Of a stretch of DNA of 64,000 nucleotides, positions 36,527 through 46,634 are shown piece by piece. The notes under the pieces were generated by a model. The model was given only the letters and a program-made list of their open reading frames with translations. It searched no databases and had not been told where the DNA came from. The position numbers and the translations under genes were made by a program. This stretch comes from Chloroflexota bacterium. GTDB lineage: Bacteria; Chloroflexota; Anaerolineae; J102. How positions within the stretch are numbered: position 1 is the stretch's first letter; every line of letters begins with the position of its first letter. The stretch is taken from NCBI GenBank assembly GCA_029782215.1, contig JAKOVD010000098.1, positions 124,001-188,000 on the forward strand, in the 5' to 3' direction.

Positions 36527-37579
36527 ATGACGCCTCTGCGCCCGCCCCGCATCGACCTGCGCAGCGATACGTTCACGCTGCCGACGCCCGCCATGCGCGA
36601 GGCCATGACCTCTGCGCCCCTGGGTGACGATGTTTTTGGCGAAGATCCAACCGTGAACGAGCTGGAGGCCCTGGCGGCGGCGACGATGGGCAAGGAAGCG
36701 GCGCTGTTCGTGACCAGCGGCACCCAGGGCAACCTGGTCAGTCTGCTGGCGCACTGCGGCCGCGGTGACGAAGTCATCGCCGGCGACGCCGCCCACACGT
36801 ACATCTACGAACAGGGCGGGTCCGCCGCACTGGGCGGCATCCACCCGCGTGTGCTTCCGACCCAGCCTGACGGCTCCCTCCGGCTGCAGGACATCGCCGC
36901 TGCCATTCGCGATGAGAATGTCCACTTCCCAGTGTCGCGGCTGGTCTGCCTGGAAAACACCCATAACCGCTGCGGCGGGACGTATCTGACGCCCGCCTAC
37001 ACGGCCTCAGTGGTGGAGCTGGCGCACGCGCACGGTCTCAAGGTGCACATCGACGGCGCCCGCATCTTCAACGCCGCCGTGGCGCAGCAGGTCGACGTCA
37101 AAGCCCTGGTGGGCGAGGCCGACTCCATCACCTTCTGCCTGAGCAAAGGCCTGAGCGCCCCGGTGGGCTCGGTGGTTTGCGGCAGCGAGGAATTCATCTA
37201 CCGCGCCCGCCGGGCCCGTAAGGTCCTGGGGGGTGGGCTGAGGCAGGCCGGGGTGCTGGCCGCGGCCGGACGGGTCGCCCTGACAGAGATGGTCGATCGC
37301 CTGGCCGAGGACCACGCCAACGCCCGCCTGCTGGCCGAAGGCATCGCCGGCCTGCCGGGCGTCAGGTTGGACATGGACACGGTGCAGACCAATATGGTTA
37401 TCTTCACCCTCAACCATCCCACGCTCAAGGTGGGTGATCTCGTGACGGCGCTGCGCGGGCAAGAAGTTGGCGTGCTGGCTGCTGACCCGCGACGGATACG
37501 CGCGGTCACGCACTACGGCATCGAACGCGGGCACATCGAGGAGGCGATCGCGGTCTTTGGGCGCCTTCTCGGCGCATAG
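36527..37579 (+). CDS. ltaE: Low-specificity threonine aldolase family protein
   Basis: IDLRSDTFTLPTPAMREAMTSAPLGDDVFGEDPTVNELE; VCLENTHNRCGGT; HIDGARIFNAA; CLSKGLSAPVGSVV. Confidence 0.93.
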   Translation: MTPLRPPRIDLRSDTFTLPTPAMREAMTSAPLGDDVFGEDPTVNELEALAAATMGKEAALFVTSGTQGNLVSLLAHCGRGDEVIAGDAAHTYIYEQGGSAALGGIHPRVLPTQPDGSLRLQDIAAAIRDENVHFPVSRLVCLENTHNRCGGTYLTPAYTASVVELAHAHGLKVHIDGARIFNAAVAQQVDVKALVGEADSITFCLSKGLSAPVGSVVCGSEEFIYRARRARKVLGGGLRQAGVLAAAGRVALTEMVDRLAEDHANARLLAEGIAGLPGVRLDMDTVQTNMVIFTLNHPTLKVGDLVTALRGQEVGVLAADPRRIRAVTHYGIERGHIEEAIAVFGRLLGA

Positions 37580-37622
37580 GATCGCGTTCCTGTTGGCTCC
37601 ATGCCGCCCCTGTGGTATCACT

Positions 37623-37652
37623 GAGACCGGCGCCCCTTACGGCGCCGGTCTC
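37623..37652 (+). terminator. Terminator-like hairpin after threonine aldolase gene
   Basis: Perfect 12-bp inverted repeat GAGACCGGCGCC / GGCGCCGGTCTC with 6-nt loop, followed by GTTCGTTC. Confidence 0.7.
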
Positions 37653-37738
37653 GTTCGTTCTGGCGGGCGCGCGACCGTTTCCATGCGCCCGCGCCGTCTT
37701 ACGGATGGCTGTGTACTCCCATTCCCAAGGTAAGTTCC

Positions 37739-40700
37739 ATGTCAAAGCTGACTGCCGCTATCACCCTCTTCGTCCTTCTGGCGACCACCTGCCTTGCACC
37801 GCCGACCGGCGCGGCCGCGCCGAAGCAAGCGCCCGCGGCTGCACGTGCCGCGGCCGGCGCCTGGGACACGATCTGGCGGGGCACCGGAGCGCTGCGGGCG
37901 CTGTCGTGCGCCGCCCCGGGAAAGTGCTACGCTGCCGGCGACAGCGGCATGTACTTCCGCACCCTCGACGGCGGCGACACCTGGCACTATGAGCAGCTGG
38001 GCCAGGGCGGCGGCTTGAATGCTGTGGCCTTCGCCGACGCAGTACACGGGTTGATTGCCGGCGACTCGGGCCAGGTTCTGACGACGGCTGACGGCGGCCT
38101 ATCCTGGCAGCAGGGCGCCGTGCCGTCGGCGGCGAACCTGGGGGGCGTGGCGATGCTGCCCGATGGACATGCCTGGGCGGTGGCCCCTGGCGCCGGCCTT
38201 GTCTTTGCCAGCATGGACTGGGGGCGGACTTGGGAGTCCCGTCCCAGCAACCACCCGGCGGGCTTCAACGCCATCCACATGTTCAGCCCGACCTCGGGAA
38301 TCGCCGTCGGCCCCAAGGGCCTGGTGGCTGTAACCGGAGATGGCGGCCTGACGTGGAGCGACGTGACCACACCGTTTCCCGGCTGGGCCAGCATCAACGT
38401 CCTCAGCTTTGCCGACAGCCAGCACGGCTGGGCGGCGGGCCAGGCCGGCAACATGATCCGGACCACCGACGGCGGCAGCACCTGGCAGGCGGTGGACACC
38501 AAGATGGCCACCGACATCCTTTCCCTGAGCTTTGCCGGCGGCTTCGGGGTGCTGGGCGCCGCGGGCGGCGCCGTCGCCACCAGCCCCGATGGGCTGGCCT
38601 GGACGACGCGTATGGCGGCGCAGGCCGGCGCCCGTGATGCCACCGCTGTTTTTGCCTCGTCCGCCGCCGATGTCTGGGCCGCGGGGCTGGTGAAGGCGAA
38701 CCCGGACAAGGGCGCCCGCGCCTGGTGGATCCAGCACAGCAGCGATGGCGCCACCTTCCGCCGCAGCGCCGGGGACTACGGCCTGGAGCCGGACCTGTTC
38801 GACGTGGCCTACGTGAACGCGGACGTGGCCTACGTCGTGGGCGAAGGGTGGAGCATCGGCAAAACCACCGACGGCGGCGACACCTGGCATTGGAGTGCCC
38901 TGGACCTGAAGGACATCGCCGACCTGATGGAGGTGTCATGCGCCAATGTGCTTCAGTGCTGGATCGGCGGGCGCTACGGGATGATCTACGCCACGAGTGA
39001 TGGCGGCGCCACCTGGACGAAGCAGACGGCGCCCGGCGTCGGCCAGCCGATCTACGCTTTGACCATGTGGGATGCCAACCTGGGTTGGCTTGGTACCAAC
39101 ACCTCCGAGACGCACGGCCCCATGTACTACACGACCAACGGCGGCAAGACCTGGGTCGAAAGCACCGCTATCGGCTCCAACGTCGGCGTGGCCATTTCCA
39201 TGGTCAGCCCCACGGCGGGTTGGTCGGCGCTGCGCCAGTACTCGTACCGCACTACCACCAACGGCGGGCGCTATTGGTCGCGCGTCATCGACCCTGCTCT
39301 CTCAGCGGGCTTCTTCGAAACCCTGAAGGCGCTGGATGCCAACCAGGACGGCAAGGTCGACAACGTATGGCTGGTGGGCTGCATGGGACAGGAATGTCCT
39401 TCCCCGCTCACCGGCGCCATCGCCCATACGACGAACGCCGGTGGAAGCTGGCAGTTTCAGCCGCTGCCCCCCAATACACCGCCCCTGAAAGCGATCGTGA
39501 TGTTCGACGCGCTGACCGGTTGGGTGGGAGGCGTGGATGGCGCTCTGCTGTACACGGAGAGCGGTGGGGCCACCTGGGAGCGAGTCGACAGCAGCCTCCC
39601 GGCTGGGGCTGCAGCGCACATCACCGACCTCGGCTTCGCGGGACGGGATCGCGGTCTCGGCACAGCCTACGGGGGCTATGTCATCCGCTTTACCGGACCC
39701 GGCGCGACGCTGGGCAGCTACAGCCAACCCGGCGCCATCGTCATCGATGGGCAGGCCGGCGACTGGTACGAGGGCGGCGCCCTGCGCCTGGACAGCGCCA
39801 CGGCTGCCACGGTGATGGGTCCTGAGCCGGCGCCCGCCCCCTCGGAATTGGGCGCCGATTTGAGCAGCCGCTGGACGATGGAGCGCCTCTATCTGGTGGC
39901 GGAGATCACCGACGCCCATGTGGCCAACGCCAACCTGCAACTGGCCATCGACGGCCTGGACAACGGCCAATCCGGCGGGTCAGACGATCACCTTGTGACC
40001 ATTACGCCGGATGGGTCCCTCGTCGACGAGACCCACCCGGATCTGTCAGACCAGTTCTCCACCGCCGTAAGCCGCACGAACACGGGCTGGCTGGTGGAGT
40101 TGGCAGTCCCCACCGTCCTGCTCGGACGGCCGGATCTGGCCGTGGGTCAGACCGTGGGCCTGAACGTTGGCCTCACCGGGGACGATGGCAGCGGTGCAAG
40201 CCATACGCTGATCCTGGAAGGACGCCGCGTCGACGCCAATCCTGCCATCTTCGCCACCATCCGGCTTATAGGGCCGGCGCTCAGCTACCAACAAGGCGTC
40301 GACGACTATAGCGGGACGACTGACACCTATCTCGAGGTGTGGCAGCCACCGTATACCGGCACGACCCCCCGCGGTGAAGAGAATGCGATGCAGGTGATCG
40401 GCAACTACGGCAATGTCTATGCCGACGCCCTCATCAAGTTCGATCTCGCGTACCTGCCGGCCGGCGCCCAGATCCAGCAGGCAACCCTGGACCTGACCTC
40501 CCTGGCTGGGGGCAGGATCGATGAGCCCTTTACCCTCACCGCCTACCGCCTGCTCAAACCCTGGCAGGAGGCGACAGCCACCTGGCAGCAGTCTGCTCCG
40601 GGCCTGGCCTGGGGCGCCAAGGGGGCTTTGAAGCCGGGCGTCGACTACGAACCGGCGTCCCTGGGCGCGATCACGCTGCAACCCGGCGCGCCGCCGGAAC

Positions 40701-41371
40701 ATGTCCAGTGGGACATCACCTCTGCGGTGGCGCTGTGGGCGAATCAGCCGAGCGCCAACCACGGCGTGGTGCTGCTGCCGTCCAGCGGCTCGCGCACGCT
40801 GGTCACGGCCAGCAGCGAGAATGGCGCCGTCGCCAAGCGGCCGCTGCTCACGGTGCGGTTTGCCCTGCAGCCGCGCCCGGCCACCCCGACGCCCACCGTC
40901 ACACCGACGCCTGCGGTCACGGAAACGCCGACGCCCACGCCCACACCCACGGCGACGCCCGCCCCGGCCCGGGTATACGGCTATGTCTACGTCGATGCCA
41001 ACGGTAACGGCGAGAAGGATGATGGAGAGCAGGTGCTGGCGGGAGCGCAGGTGCAGATCACGGCTTCCGGCGTCGACCGATCCCAGGCGACCGGGAATGA
41101 CGGCGCCTACAACTTCACCGGTCTGACACCCGACTCATACACTCTGACGGAGTCTGCGCCTGTGGGGTATGGACCCTCGTCGCCTGAGTCGCCCCTGACG
41201 GTCTTCCTCAATTCGGGTGCGGAGCTGCGGCTCGACTTCAGCCACCAGCCTTTGCCGACGGCCACTTCGACGCCGACGCCCACAGCCACGCACACAGCCA
41301 CGGCGACCCCGACCGCCACGGCCACGCCGCCGCCTGTTCTGCTCTATCTTCCTTTGCTGACGCACAGCTAG
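37739..41371 (+). CDS. Secreted multidomain protein: YCF48/BNR propeller, CBM9/DOMON-like, DNRLRE, SdrD-B-like domain, Thr/Pro linkers
   Basis: Repeated TTDGGDTWHW/TDGGSTWQ blades; DGLDNGQSGGSDD; DNRLRE-like YADALIKFDLAYLPAGAQIQQATLDL; SdrD-B-like GYVYVDANGNGEKDDGEQVLAGAQVQITASG; C-terminus LLYLPLLTHS. Confidence 0.88.
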   Translation: MSKLTAAITLFVLLATTCLAPPTGAAAPKQAPAAARAAAGAWDTIWRGTGALRALSCAAPGKCYAAGDSGMYFRTLDGGDTWHYEQLGQGGGLNAVAFADAVHGLIAGDSGQVLTTADGGLSWQQGAVPSAANLGGVAMLPDGHAWAVAPGAGLVFASMDWGRTWESRPSNHPAGFNAIHMFSPTSGIAVGPKGLVAVTGDGGLTWSDVTTPFPGWASINVLSFADSQHGWAAGQAGNMIRTTDGGSTWQAVDTKMATDILSLSFAGGFGVLGAAGGAVATSPDGLAWTTRMAAQAGARDATAVFASSAADVWAAGLVKANPDKGARAWWIQHSSDGATFRRSAGDYGLEPDLFDVAYVNADVAYVVGEGWSIGKTTDGGDTWHWSALDLKDIADLMEVSCANVLQCWIGGRYGMIYATSDGGATWTKQTAPGVGQPIYALTMWDANLGWLGTNTSETHGPMYYTTNGGKTWVESTAIGSNVGVAISMVSPTAGWSALRQYSYRTTTNGGRYWSRVIDPALSAGFFETLKALDANQDGKVDNVWLVGCMGQECPSPLTGAIAHTTNAGGSWQFQPLPPNTPPLKAIVMFDALTGWVGGVDGALLYTESGGATWERVDSSLPAGAAAHITDLGFAGRDRGLGTAYGGYVIRFTGPGATLGSYSQPGAIVIDGQAGDWYEGGALRLDSATAATVMGPEPAPAPSELGADLSSRWTMERLYLVAEITDAHVANANLQLAIDGLDNGQSGGSDDHLVTITPDGSLVDETHPDLSDQFSTAVSRTNTGWLVELAVPTVLLGRPDLAVGQTVGLNVGLTGDDGSGASHTLILEGRRVDANPAIFATIRLIGPALSYQQGVDDYSGTTDTYLEVWQPPYTGTTPRGEENAMQVIGNYGNVYADALIKFDLAYLPAGAQIQQATLDLTSLAGGRIDEPFTLTAYRLLKPWQEATATWQQSAPGLAWGAKGALKPGVDYEPASLGAITLQPGAPPEHVQWDITSAVALWANQPSANHGVVLLPSSGSRTLVTASSENGAVAKRPLLTVRFALQPRPATPTPTVTPTPAVTETPTPTPTPTATPAPARVYGYVYVDANGNGEKDDGEQVLAGAQVQITASGVDRSQATGNDGAYNFTGLTPDSYTLTESAPVGYGPSSPESPLTVFLNSGAELRLDFSHQPLPTATSTPTPTATHTATATPTATATPPPVLLYLPLLTHS

Positions 41372-41525
41372 AATGGACCTGATTTGCGGTAAAATGGGAA
41401 CCTGCTGACCTCGCCAGGTTGGCTTTGGAGGAAGGCCTTCATCACATCCGCCACTAGCCCACGCCCCGACGGCCGGGTTATTGCGCTCTCGTTCTGCGCT
41501 CCTTTTCCAGGAAGACCGCACTGCC

Positions 41526-42395
41526 ATGAAACCTCTCATTCAGCGTTTGATCGGTATCGCCCTGGTGGTGGCGGGCGTTGCCGGACTCATGTTCAGCGTC
41601 GCCGGCATGGTCGTCGTCCTCCAGGTGGAGAGGCAGCTCGAGGCCTCCCTGAACCAGGGTCTGGACGTGGCCGACCGGGCTCTGACGACCACCGCTGATG
41701 GCTTGACCGTGGCAAATGACTCCCTGGCCAAGACCCAGCAGGCGGTCGGGTCCCTGTCGACGACTGTGGACGGGGTGGCCCAGACGCTGGACAAGGCAGT
41801 CCCGACCGTGGCGGTTCTGGCGGGCTTGCTGGACACGCAGCTTCCCAACACGGTCGTCTCCACCCAGCAGTCTCTGACCGCTGCCAGCCAGAGCGCGGGG
41901 CTGGTGGATAGCTTTCTCACCACGGTCTCGTCGCTCCCGTTTCTGTCGATAGGCTCCTACAAGCCCGAGGTGCCGCTGCACAGAAGCCTGACCGATGTCG
42001 CCGATAGTCTGGACGGCGTGCCCCAGACCCTGGCCAAGGCCGGTGCAGGCTTGCAGGGTACGGCCGATGCCCTAGGTGCGGTACAGGACGGTTTTGCCGG
42101 TGTGGCCACCGGCATCAGCGACGTTGGCACCAACTTGGGACAGGCCCAGACGGTGATCACGCAGTACCAAGGCCTTGTCGGCGATCTCCGCGGCGAGATC
42201 ACCAAGTCGCGCAGCACACTCAGCACATGGCTGCGGCTGGGGCGCTGGGGCGTTTGGGCCCTGCTGATCTGGCTTGGCATTGTCCAGTTCGCCCTGATCA
42301 CCCAGGGCCTTGAAGTGTACGGCCGCGGCCGGGCGGCAGCGCAGGCGGCAGCGGAAGCTCATGCCAAAGACAAGACCGCTCACGCGGAAGCTTGA
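41526..42395 (+). CDS. Hypothetical membrane protein with long amphipathic/coiled-coil segment
   Basis: N-terminal TM (LIGIALVVAGVAGLMFSVAGMVVVL), heptad-like middle, C-terminal TM. Confidence 0.65.
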   Translation: MKPLIQRLIGIALVVAGVAGLMFSVAGMVVVLQVERQLEASLNQGLDVADRALTTTADGLTVANDSLAKTQQAVGSLSTTVDGVAQTLDKAVPTVAVLAGLLDTQLPNTVVSTQQSLTAASQSAGLVDSFLTTVSSLPFLSIGSYKPEVPLHRSLTDVADSLDGVPQTLAKAGAGLQGTADALGAVQDGFAGVATGISDVGTNLGQAQTVITQYQGLVGDLRGEITKSRSTLSTWLRLGRWGVWALLIWLGIVQFALITQGLEVYGRGRAAAQAAAEAHAKDKTAHAEA

Positions 42396-43005
42396 CGAGC
42401 TGCGGGCCGGACTGGCCAGCCTGCCGCCTGAGCTCTTGGCTCAGCGCACCGGCGCCGGGTTCACCGCGACGAGCCCAGGCGAGGGTGTGTTCCGGCTGCC
42501 GCTTTGGGGCCAGGAGGCAAGCATTGGCTATCCCGACCTGGTCGTCTACATATCTGCCGGCGATCCTCCCGCGCCCATGGAGGCGCGGGAGGACGTGCAG
42601 GCGCTGATCCTGTACCATTTCCTCACGGCCGACGGCACGCCCCTGGCGGGGGAATGGATCGGGTTCGCCGAGCTGCCGAGCGCCGCCTTCTACCAGCAGG
42701 CCTACCAGGGCTACACCGGGGCGTCCCTGGCCCAGGCCTTTGGCGAGGATGCGGACGCCTTTGCGGCGGCCGCGCTGGCCCTCGGCGGTCGCGCCGCCAA
42801 CTTCGCCGACCGCGCCTTTGCGTTCACGGTGCTGCCGCATTTCGCCCTGTTGGCGGCGTTCTGGCAGGGCGACGAAGACTTCCCGTCCTCGTACAAGATT
42901 CTCCTTGATGCAGCGGCCAGCCGCCAACTGCCCACGGACGTCTGCGCCATCGTGGGCGGCATGTTGGCAGGCCGCCTGATCAAAGCCAGGGCTGCCCGCG
43001 CCTGA
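42361..43005 (+). CDS. DUF3786 domain protein
   Basis: QALILYHFLTADGTPLAGEWIGFAELPSAAFYQQAYQGYTG...FTVLPHFALLAAFWQGDEDFPSSYKILLD. Confidence 0.75.
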   Translation: MPKTRPLTRKLDELRAGLASLPPELLAQRTGAGFTATSPGEGVFRLPLWGQEASIGYPDLVVYISAGDPPAPMEAREDVQALILYHFLTADGTPLAGEWIGFAELPSAAFYQQAYQGYTGASLAQAFGEDADAFAAAALALGGRAANFADRAFAFTVLPHFALLAAFWQGDEDFPSSYKILLDAAASRQLPTDVCAIVGGMLAGRLIKARAARA

Positions 43006-43050
43006 ACCCGGCCGCAGGGCAGTGACCGACCCGACCGAGAGGTGGGGAGG

Positions 43051-43719
43051 TCAGGCGCGGCGGCGGACTTCGCGGCCCAGGGCGTGGGCGATAGCGGTGG
43101 CGGTGACGGGGCCCTCGCGCAGGACGATGGGCGGGTCCGCGGTGAGATCGAGCACGGTCGACGGCTGGCCCCCCGGCTGGCCCCCCGGCTGGCCCCCCGG
43201 CTGGCCCCCCGGCGCCTGGCCGCCATCCACAACAAGATCGACACGACCGTCGAGTTGAAGCAGTGCCTCGGCGGCATCCACGGCGGGCGGTTGGCCCGAC
43301 AGGTTGGCGCTGGTGACGGCAAGCGGCTCGCCGAGCCGGCGCAGGAGCGCAAGCACGAAATCGTGGTTGGGGATGCGGATGCCGACGGTGTCGCTACCGC
43401 CCGTCACCCGCGCGGGAAGCTCAGCCTTCTTCGGCAGGACGATGGTGAGCGGCCCCGGCCAGAACCGCTGCGCCAGAACGTCAAGGCCGGGCACGCGGCC
43501 TGCTACCGTGTCCAGCACCTGGAGGGTTGCGACCATGACGGGCAGGGCCACGCGGAAGTCACGCCCCTTGGCGGCGAAGAGCCTGGCCACGGCCGGCTCG
43601 ACCCGCGCCAAAGCAGCCACGCCGTAGACGGTGTCCGTGGGGAAGACGACAACGCCTTTTTCGCATAGGCATTGGGCTACGCGCTCAAGTTCGGTGGGAT
43701 GGACCAAGATCGTGGACAT
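43051..43719 (-). CDS. tsaC: L-threonylcarbamoyladenylate synthase (Sua5/YciO/YrdC family)
   Basis: VVFPTDTVYGVAALA; RFWPGPLTIVLPK; SANLSGQPP; contains tandem PGGQ repeats. Confidence 0.93.
   Translation of the reverse strand: MSTILVHPTELERVAQCLCEKGVVVFPTDTVYGVAALARVEPAVARLFAAKGRDFRVALPVMVATLQVLDTVAGRVPGLDVLAQRFWPGPLTIVLPKKAELPARVTGGSDTVGIRIPNHDFVLALLRRLGEPLAVTSANLSGQPPAVDAAEALLQLDGRVDLVVDGGQAPGGQPGGQPGGQPGGQPSTVLDLTADPPIVLREGPVTATAIAHALGREVRRRA
43163..43210 (+). repeat. Tandem 12-bp repeat (GGCTGGCCCCCC)x4 within tsaC
   Basis: Four perfect units encoding (PGGQ)4. Confidence 0.97.
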
Positions 43720-43904
43720 CTGCAGCCTCACAGGGGGCGCCGGAGATGGGCTGCATGGTAGCACATGCCTGAGACGGGGGCGAGCCGCATAACGCCTGAA
43801 GTCGTCACCACCACTACCGCGTTTCAGCGACAGGGACGGCTGCGGGTAGAATAACACTTTCCTGACTCACCGCCGTCTGTGCCATGTGAAAGAACGGGCA
43901 GCAC

Positions 43905-45047
43905 ATGCAGAGTCCTCTCCAAGACGATCCATCGCCGGTCCTCTACGTTGCGGAAGCGAGCCCTTCGCTTGCCGTTCAGCTTCCGACAACGGAGAAGCGG
44001 GTATGGCAGAGAATTCGTTACAAGAAGATCCTCCTCTTCCTGCTGAGCCTGTTTCTCTTCATCCTGGCCATCAACCTGATGAAGACCGGTGCGCGCAGCA
44101 TGGTCCCGCTCATTCGGGACACCTTCCGCGTCACCAACCCCCTGAATAGCCTGGGGTTTGGCTGGCTCTTTGCCTACGTGATCATGAGCGGCTCGCCGGT
44201 GGCAGCATCTGCGCTGGCGTTCTTCGATGCCGGGGCGTTGAGCCAGCTTTCCACCTTCACGATGATCACAGGCAGCCGGCTGGGGGCCAGCTTCATCGTG
44301 CTCTTTCTCGGCTTTCTCTATGTGCTGCGAGGAAGGAACCGGTCGACCAGCCTGAGCATGGGGCTGCTTTCGCTGACGGTGACCGGCTCGACCTATTTCG
44401 TGGGGATGTTCATCGGCCTGGCGCTGTTGTATTCCGACGCGTTCGGCAACATTCACCCTTCCACAGGGGCCACCCTCGAGTCGGTGGTGGACCTGATGTA
44501 CGGGCCGATCATCACCTTCTTGCTCACCCACCTGCCGCGTTGGGCGTTGTTTCCCATTGGCCTGGGGATCATCCTGCTGAGCTTCAATCTCTTCGACCGT
44601 TGTCTGCCTGAGATGTCCTTGAAGGAGAGCCAGGTCGGGCAGGTTTCCCGCCTGATCTATAAGCCCTGGGTGATGTTCCTTCTTGGCGCAGGCATCACGA
44701 TGATCTCGATGTCCGTGAGTTTGTCCTTGAGCATCCTGCTGCCGCTGAGCGCCCGTGGCTATGTGCGCCGCGAGAATGTGATCCCCTACATCATGGGCGC
44801 CAACATCACGACCTTTATTGACACGCTCCTGGCGGCGGTGCTGCTTGGCAACCCGCAGGCGTTCACCATCGTGCTCGCCGAAATGGTGAGCATCGCCGTC
44901 GTCTCCATCATTCTCCTGATGACGATCTACGGCTGGTATGCCCGATCCATGCTTCGTTTCGTGGGATGGGTCACGGAAACCAACCTGCACCTTGCCATCT
45001 TCATGATCACGATCTTCCTGATTCCCCTGGTGTTGCTGCTGGTCTAG
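43905..45047 (+). CDS. Na+/phosphate-cotransporter-like membrane protein
   Basis: Repeated inverted membrane halves; YIMGANITTFIDTLLAA resembles the GxNxTT motif of Na/Pi symporters. Confidence 0.75.
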   Translation: MQSPLQDDPSPVLYVAEASPSLAVQLPTTEKRVWQRIRYKKILLFLLSLFLFILAINLMKTGARSMVPLIRDTFRVTNPLNSLGFGWLFAYVIMSGSPVAASALAFFDAGALSQLSTFTMITGSRLGASFIVLFLGFLYVLRGRNRSTSLSMGLLSLTVTGSTYFVGMFIGLALLYSDAFGNIHPSTGATLESVVDLMYGPIITFLLTHLPRWALFPIGLGIILLSFNLFDRCLPEMSLKESQVGQVSRLIYKPWVMFLLGAGITMISMSVSLSLSILLPLSARGYVRRENVIPYIMGANITTFIDTLLAAVLLGNPQAFTIVLAEMVSIAVVSIILLMTIYGWYARSMLRFVGWVTETNLHLAIFMITIFLIPLVLLLV

Positions 45048-45101
45048 CCGGCCAACGGCTCCGCCAACCTGTCCCACGCTCCGCCTCACCGTGACATCGC
45101 C

Positions 45102-45923
45102 ATGCGTCTGCTCTTCGTCATCGATGACTTGAACGCCGAAGTCGTCCTCCGGCTGGGGGCTCAGCTTGCTTCCCTCACAGATCGGCCCGCCACACTCCTC
45201 ACCGTCGTGCGCCATGCTTCTGAACGTGACGCCGCTGCCGACGCCCTACGGCAGGCCTGCACGACCCAGATGCCCGACGTTCCAGTGGCGGAAGTCAAGG
45301 TGCGCGTGGGGCGGCCCGCCGACGAGATCCTGCGCGAAGCCGAAGAGGGGCGCTATGGTCTGCTGGTGATCGGCGAGCAGCAGTGGAGCTCGCGGACGCT
45401 GCGTCTCTTCGATTCGGTCGCAGAACGTCTGGCCCGCTATGCGCCCTGTCCCATCCTGGTCGCCAAAGGGGCAGGAGGCACCCTCAGGCGTGTGCTGGTG
45501 TGCGACAGCGGCGCCATCGCCCCGTCCGTCCTTGAACGGCTGGCGGCGACCGGTCTGCTAGGGCTCCTGGGCCCTGCCACCGAGGTGATCGTCCTGCACG
45601 TGATGTCGCAGATCAGCGCCGCTCCCGGGATCGCGGGCCTCGAGCTCGACGCCGATGCCAGCGATCTGATCCGCGAGCATGCGCCGGAGGGCGTCTTGCT
45701 TGAGCACGATGTCAAGGTGCTCGAGAGTGGCGGTCTTCATCCGCAGGCAAAGGTGCGGCACGGTTTCGTGGTCGACGAGATCCTGGATGAAAGCTGCGGT
45801 GGCGGCTACGACCTCGTCGTGATCGGCGCACACCGCGATCAGCGATGGCAGCGCCTGCTCCTCGACGACATCGCCCGCGAGATCATCGTCCAATGCGACC
45901 GGCCCGTCCTCGTACTGCGCTAG
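45102..45923 (+). CDS. Universal stress protein (two UspA-like domains)
   Basis: Two halves ending LLVIGEQQWSS...APCPILVAKG and DLVVIGAHRDQRW...CDRPVLVLR. Confidence 0.8.
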   Translation: MRLLFVIDDLNAEVVLRLGAQLASLTDRPATLLTVVRHASERDAAADALRQACTTQMPDVPVAEVKVRVGRPADEILREAEEGRYGLLVIGEQQWSSRTLRLFDSVAERLARYAPCPILVAKGAGGTLRRVLVCDSGAIAPSVLERLAATGLLGLLGPATEVIVLHVMSQISAAPGIAGLELDADASDLIREHAPEGVLLEHDVKVLESGGLHPQAKVRHGFVVDEILDESCGGGYDLVVIGAHRDQRWQRLLLDDIAREIIVQCDRPVLVLR

Positions 45924-45942
45924 CCCAGGATACGGTCTGCCC

Positions 45943-46626
45943 GTGAGCCGCACTTCCACCCTGTATCTCAACCTGCGCGAAACGCTGCAGACACCAGGCT
46001 GCCCCTTGTGCCGCATGGGTTCAGCGTCGGGGCGCCGCTATCTGGATGCTCTTCTCTTTGAGAGCGTCAACGATCCCGACATCCGCGCCAAACTGGCCAC
46101 CGCCTTCGGCTTTTGCGGCCGCCACCATCGTGAGATGCTCACGTTTCAGGGCGAGCGTCTGGGTGTGGCGATCATCGAGCGAGCGCTGCTTGCGGAAGCC
46201 CTCGGGCGCATGGAAGGGAGCGGTGCTGCCCAGGCAGGGCGTCGCCGGCTCTGGCGGCGTGGAGGAGGGGAGACGGCGGACGAGGGCGGCGCCGCGCCGG
46301 CCGCTTGTCCGGCCTGCGCCGAAGAGGCGGCCGCCGAGGACCGCCTACTCCCCGTGCTGCTGAAGCACCTGGAAGGCGACCTGGACGCCGCCCTGCGGCA
46401 GGCGGGAGGCCTCTGCTGGCGCCACTTCTGGCAGGCACTGGCTGCCACATCGGACACAAACACGAAGACGGCGCTCGTCCGCCTGCACCGCCAGGCCTGG
46501 GAAGAGCTCGCTGGGCACCTGGATGAGTTTATCCGTAAACGCGACTACCGCTTCAGTCACGAGGCCATTACCCCGGCGGAGGCCAGGGCGATCGAGAACG
46601 CTATCGCCATCCTTGGGGGGAAATAG
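45943..46626 (+). CDS. DUF6062-like cysteine-rich protein
   Basis: CPLCRMG...FGFCGRHH...CPACAEE...GGLCWRHF pattern; GTG start. Confidence 0.7.
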   Translation: MSRTSTLYLNLRETLQTPGCPLCRMGSASGRRYLDALLFESVNDPDIRAKLATAFGFCGRHHREMLTFQGERLGVAIIERALLAEALGRMEGSGAAQAGRRRLWRRGGGETADEGGAAPAACPACAEEAAAEDRLLPVLLKHLEGDLDAALRQAGGLCWRHFWQALAATSDTNTKTALVRLHRQAWEELAGHLDEFIRKRDYRFSHEAITPAEARAIENAIAILGGK

Positions 46627-46634
46627 GCTGCGGG

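Noticed and set aside
35173-36804. 543-aa minus-strand ORF antisense to rplS and nitrilase
   Set aside because: Overlaps certain genes on the plus strand and has no domain signature
43163-43210. 12-bp repeats as CRISPR or intergenic satellite
   Set aside because: Lie in frame inside the tsaC coding sequence with no spacers
43824-45215. 463-aa minus-strand ORF opposite the Na/Pi-like transporter
   Set aside because: Low-complexity polar translation without domains; the plus strand encodes a coherent membrane protein
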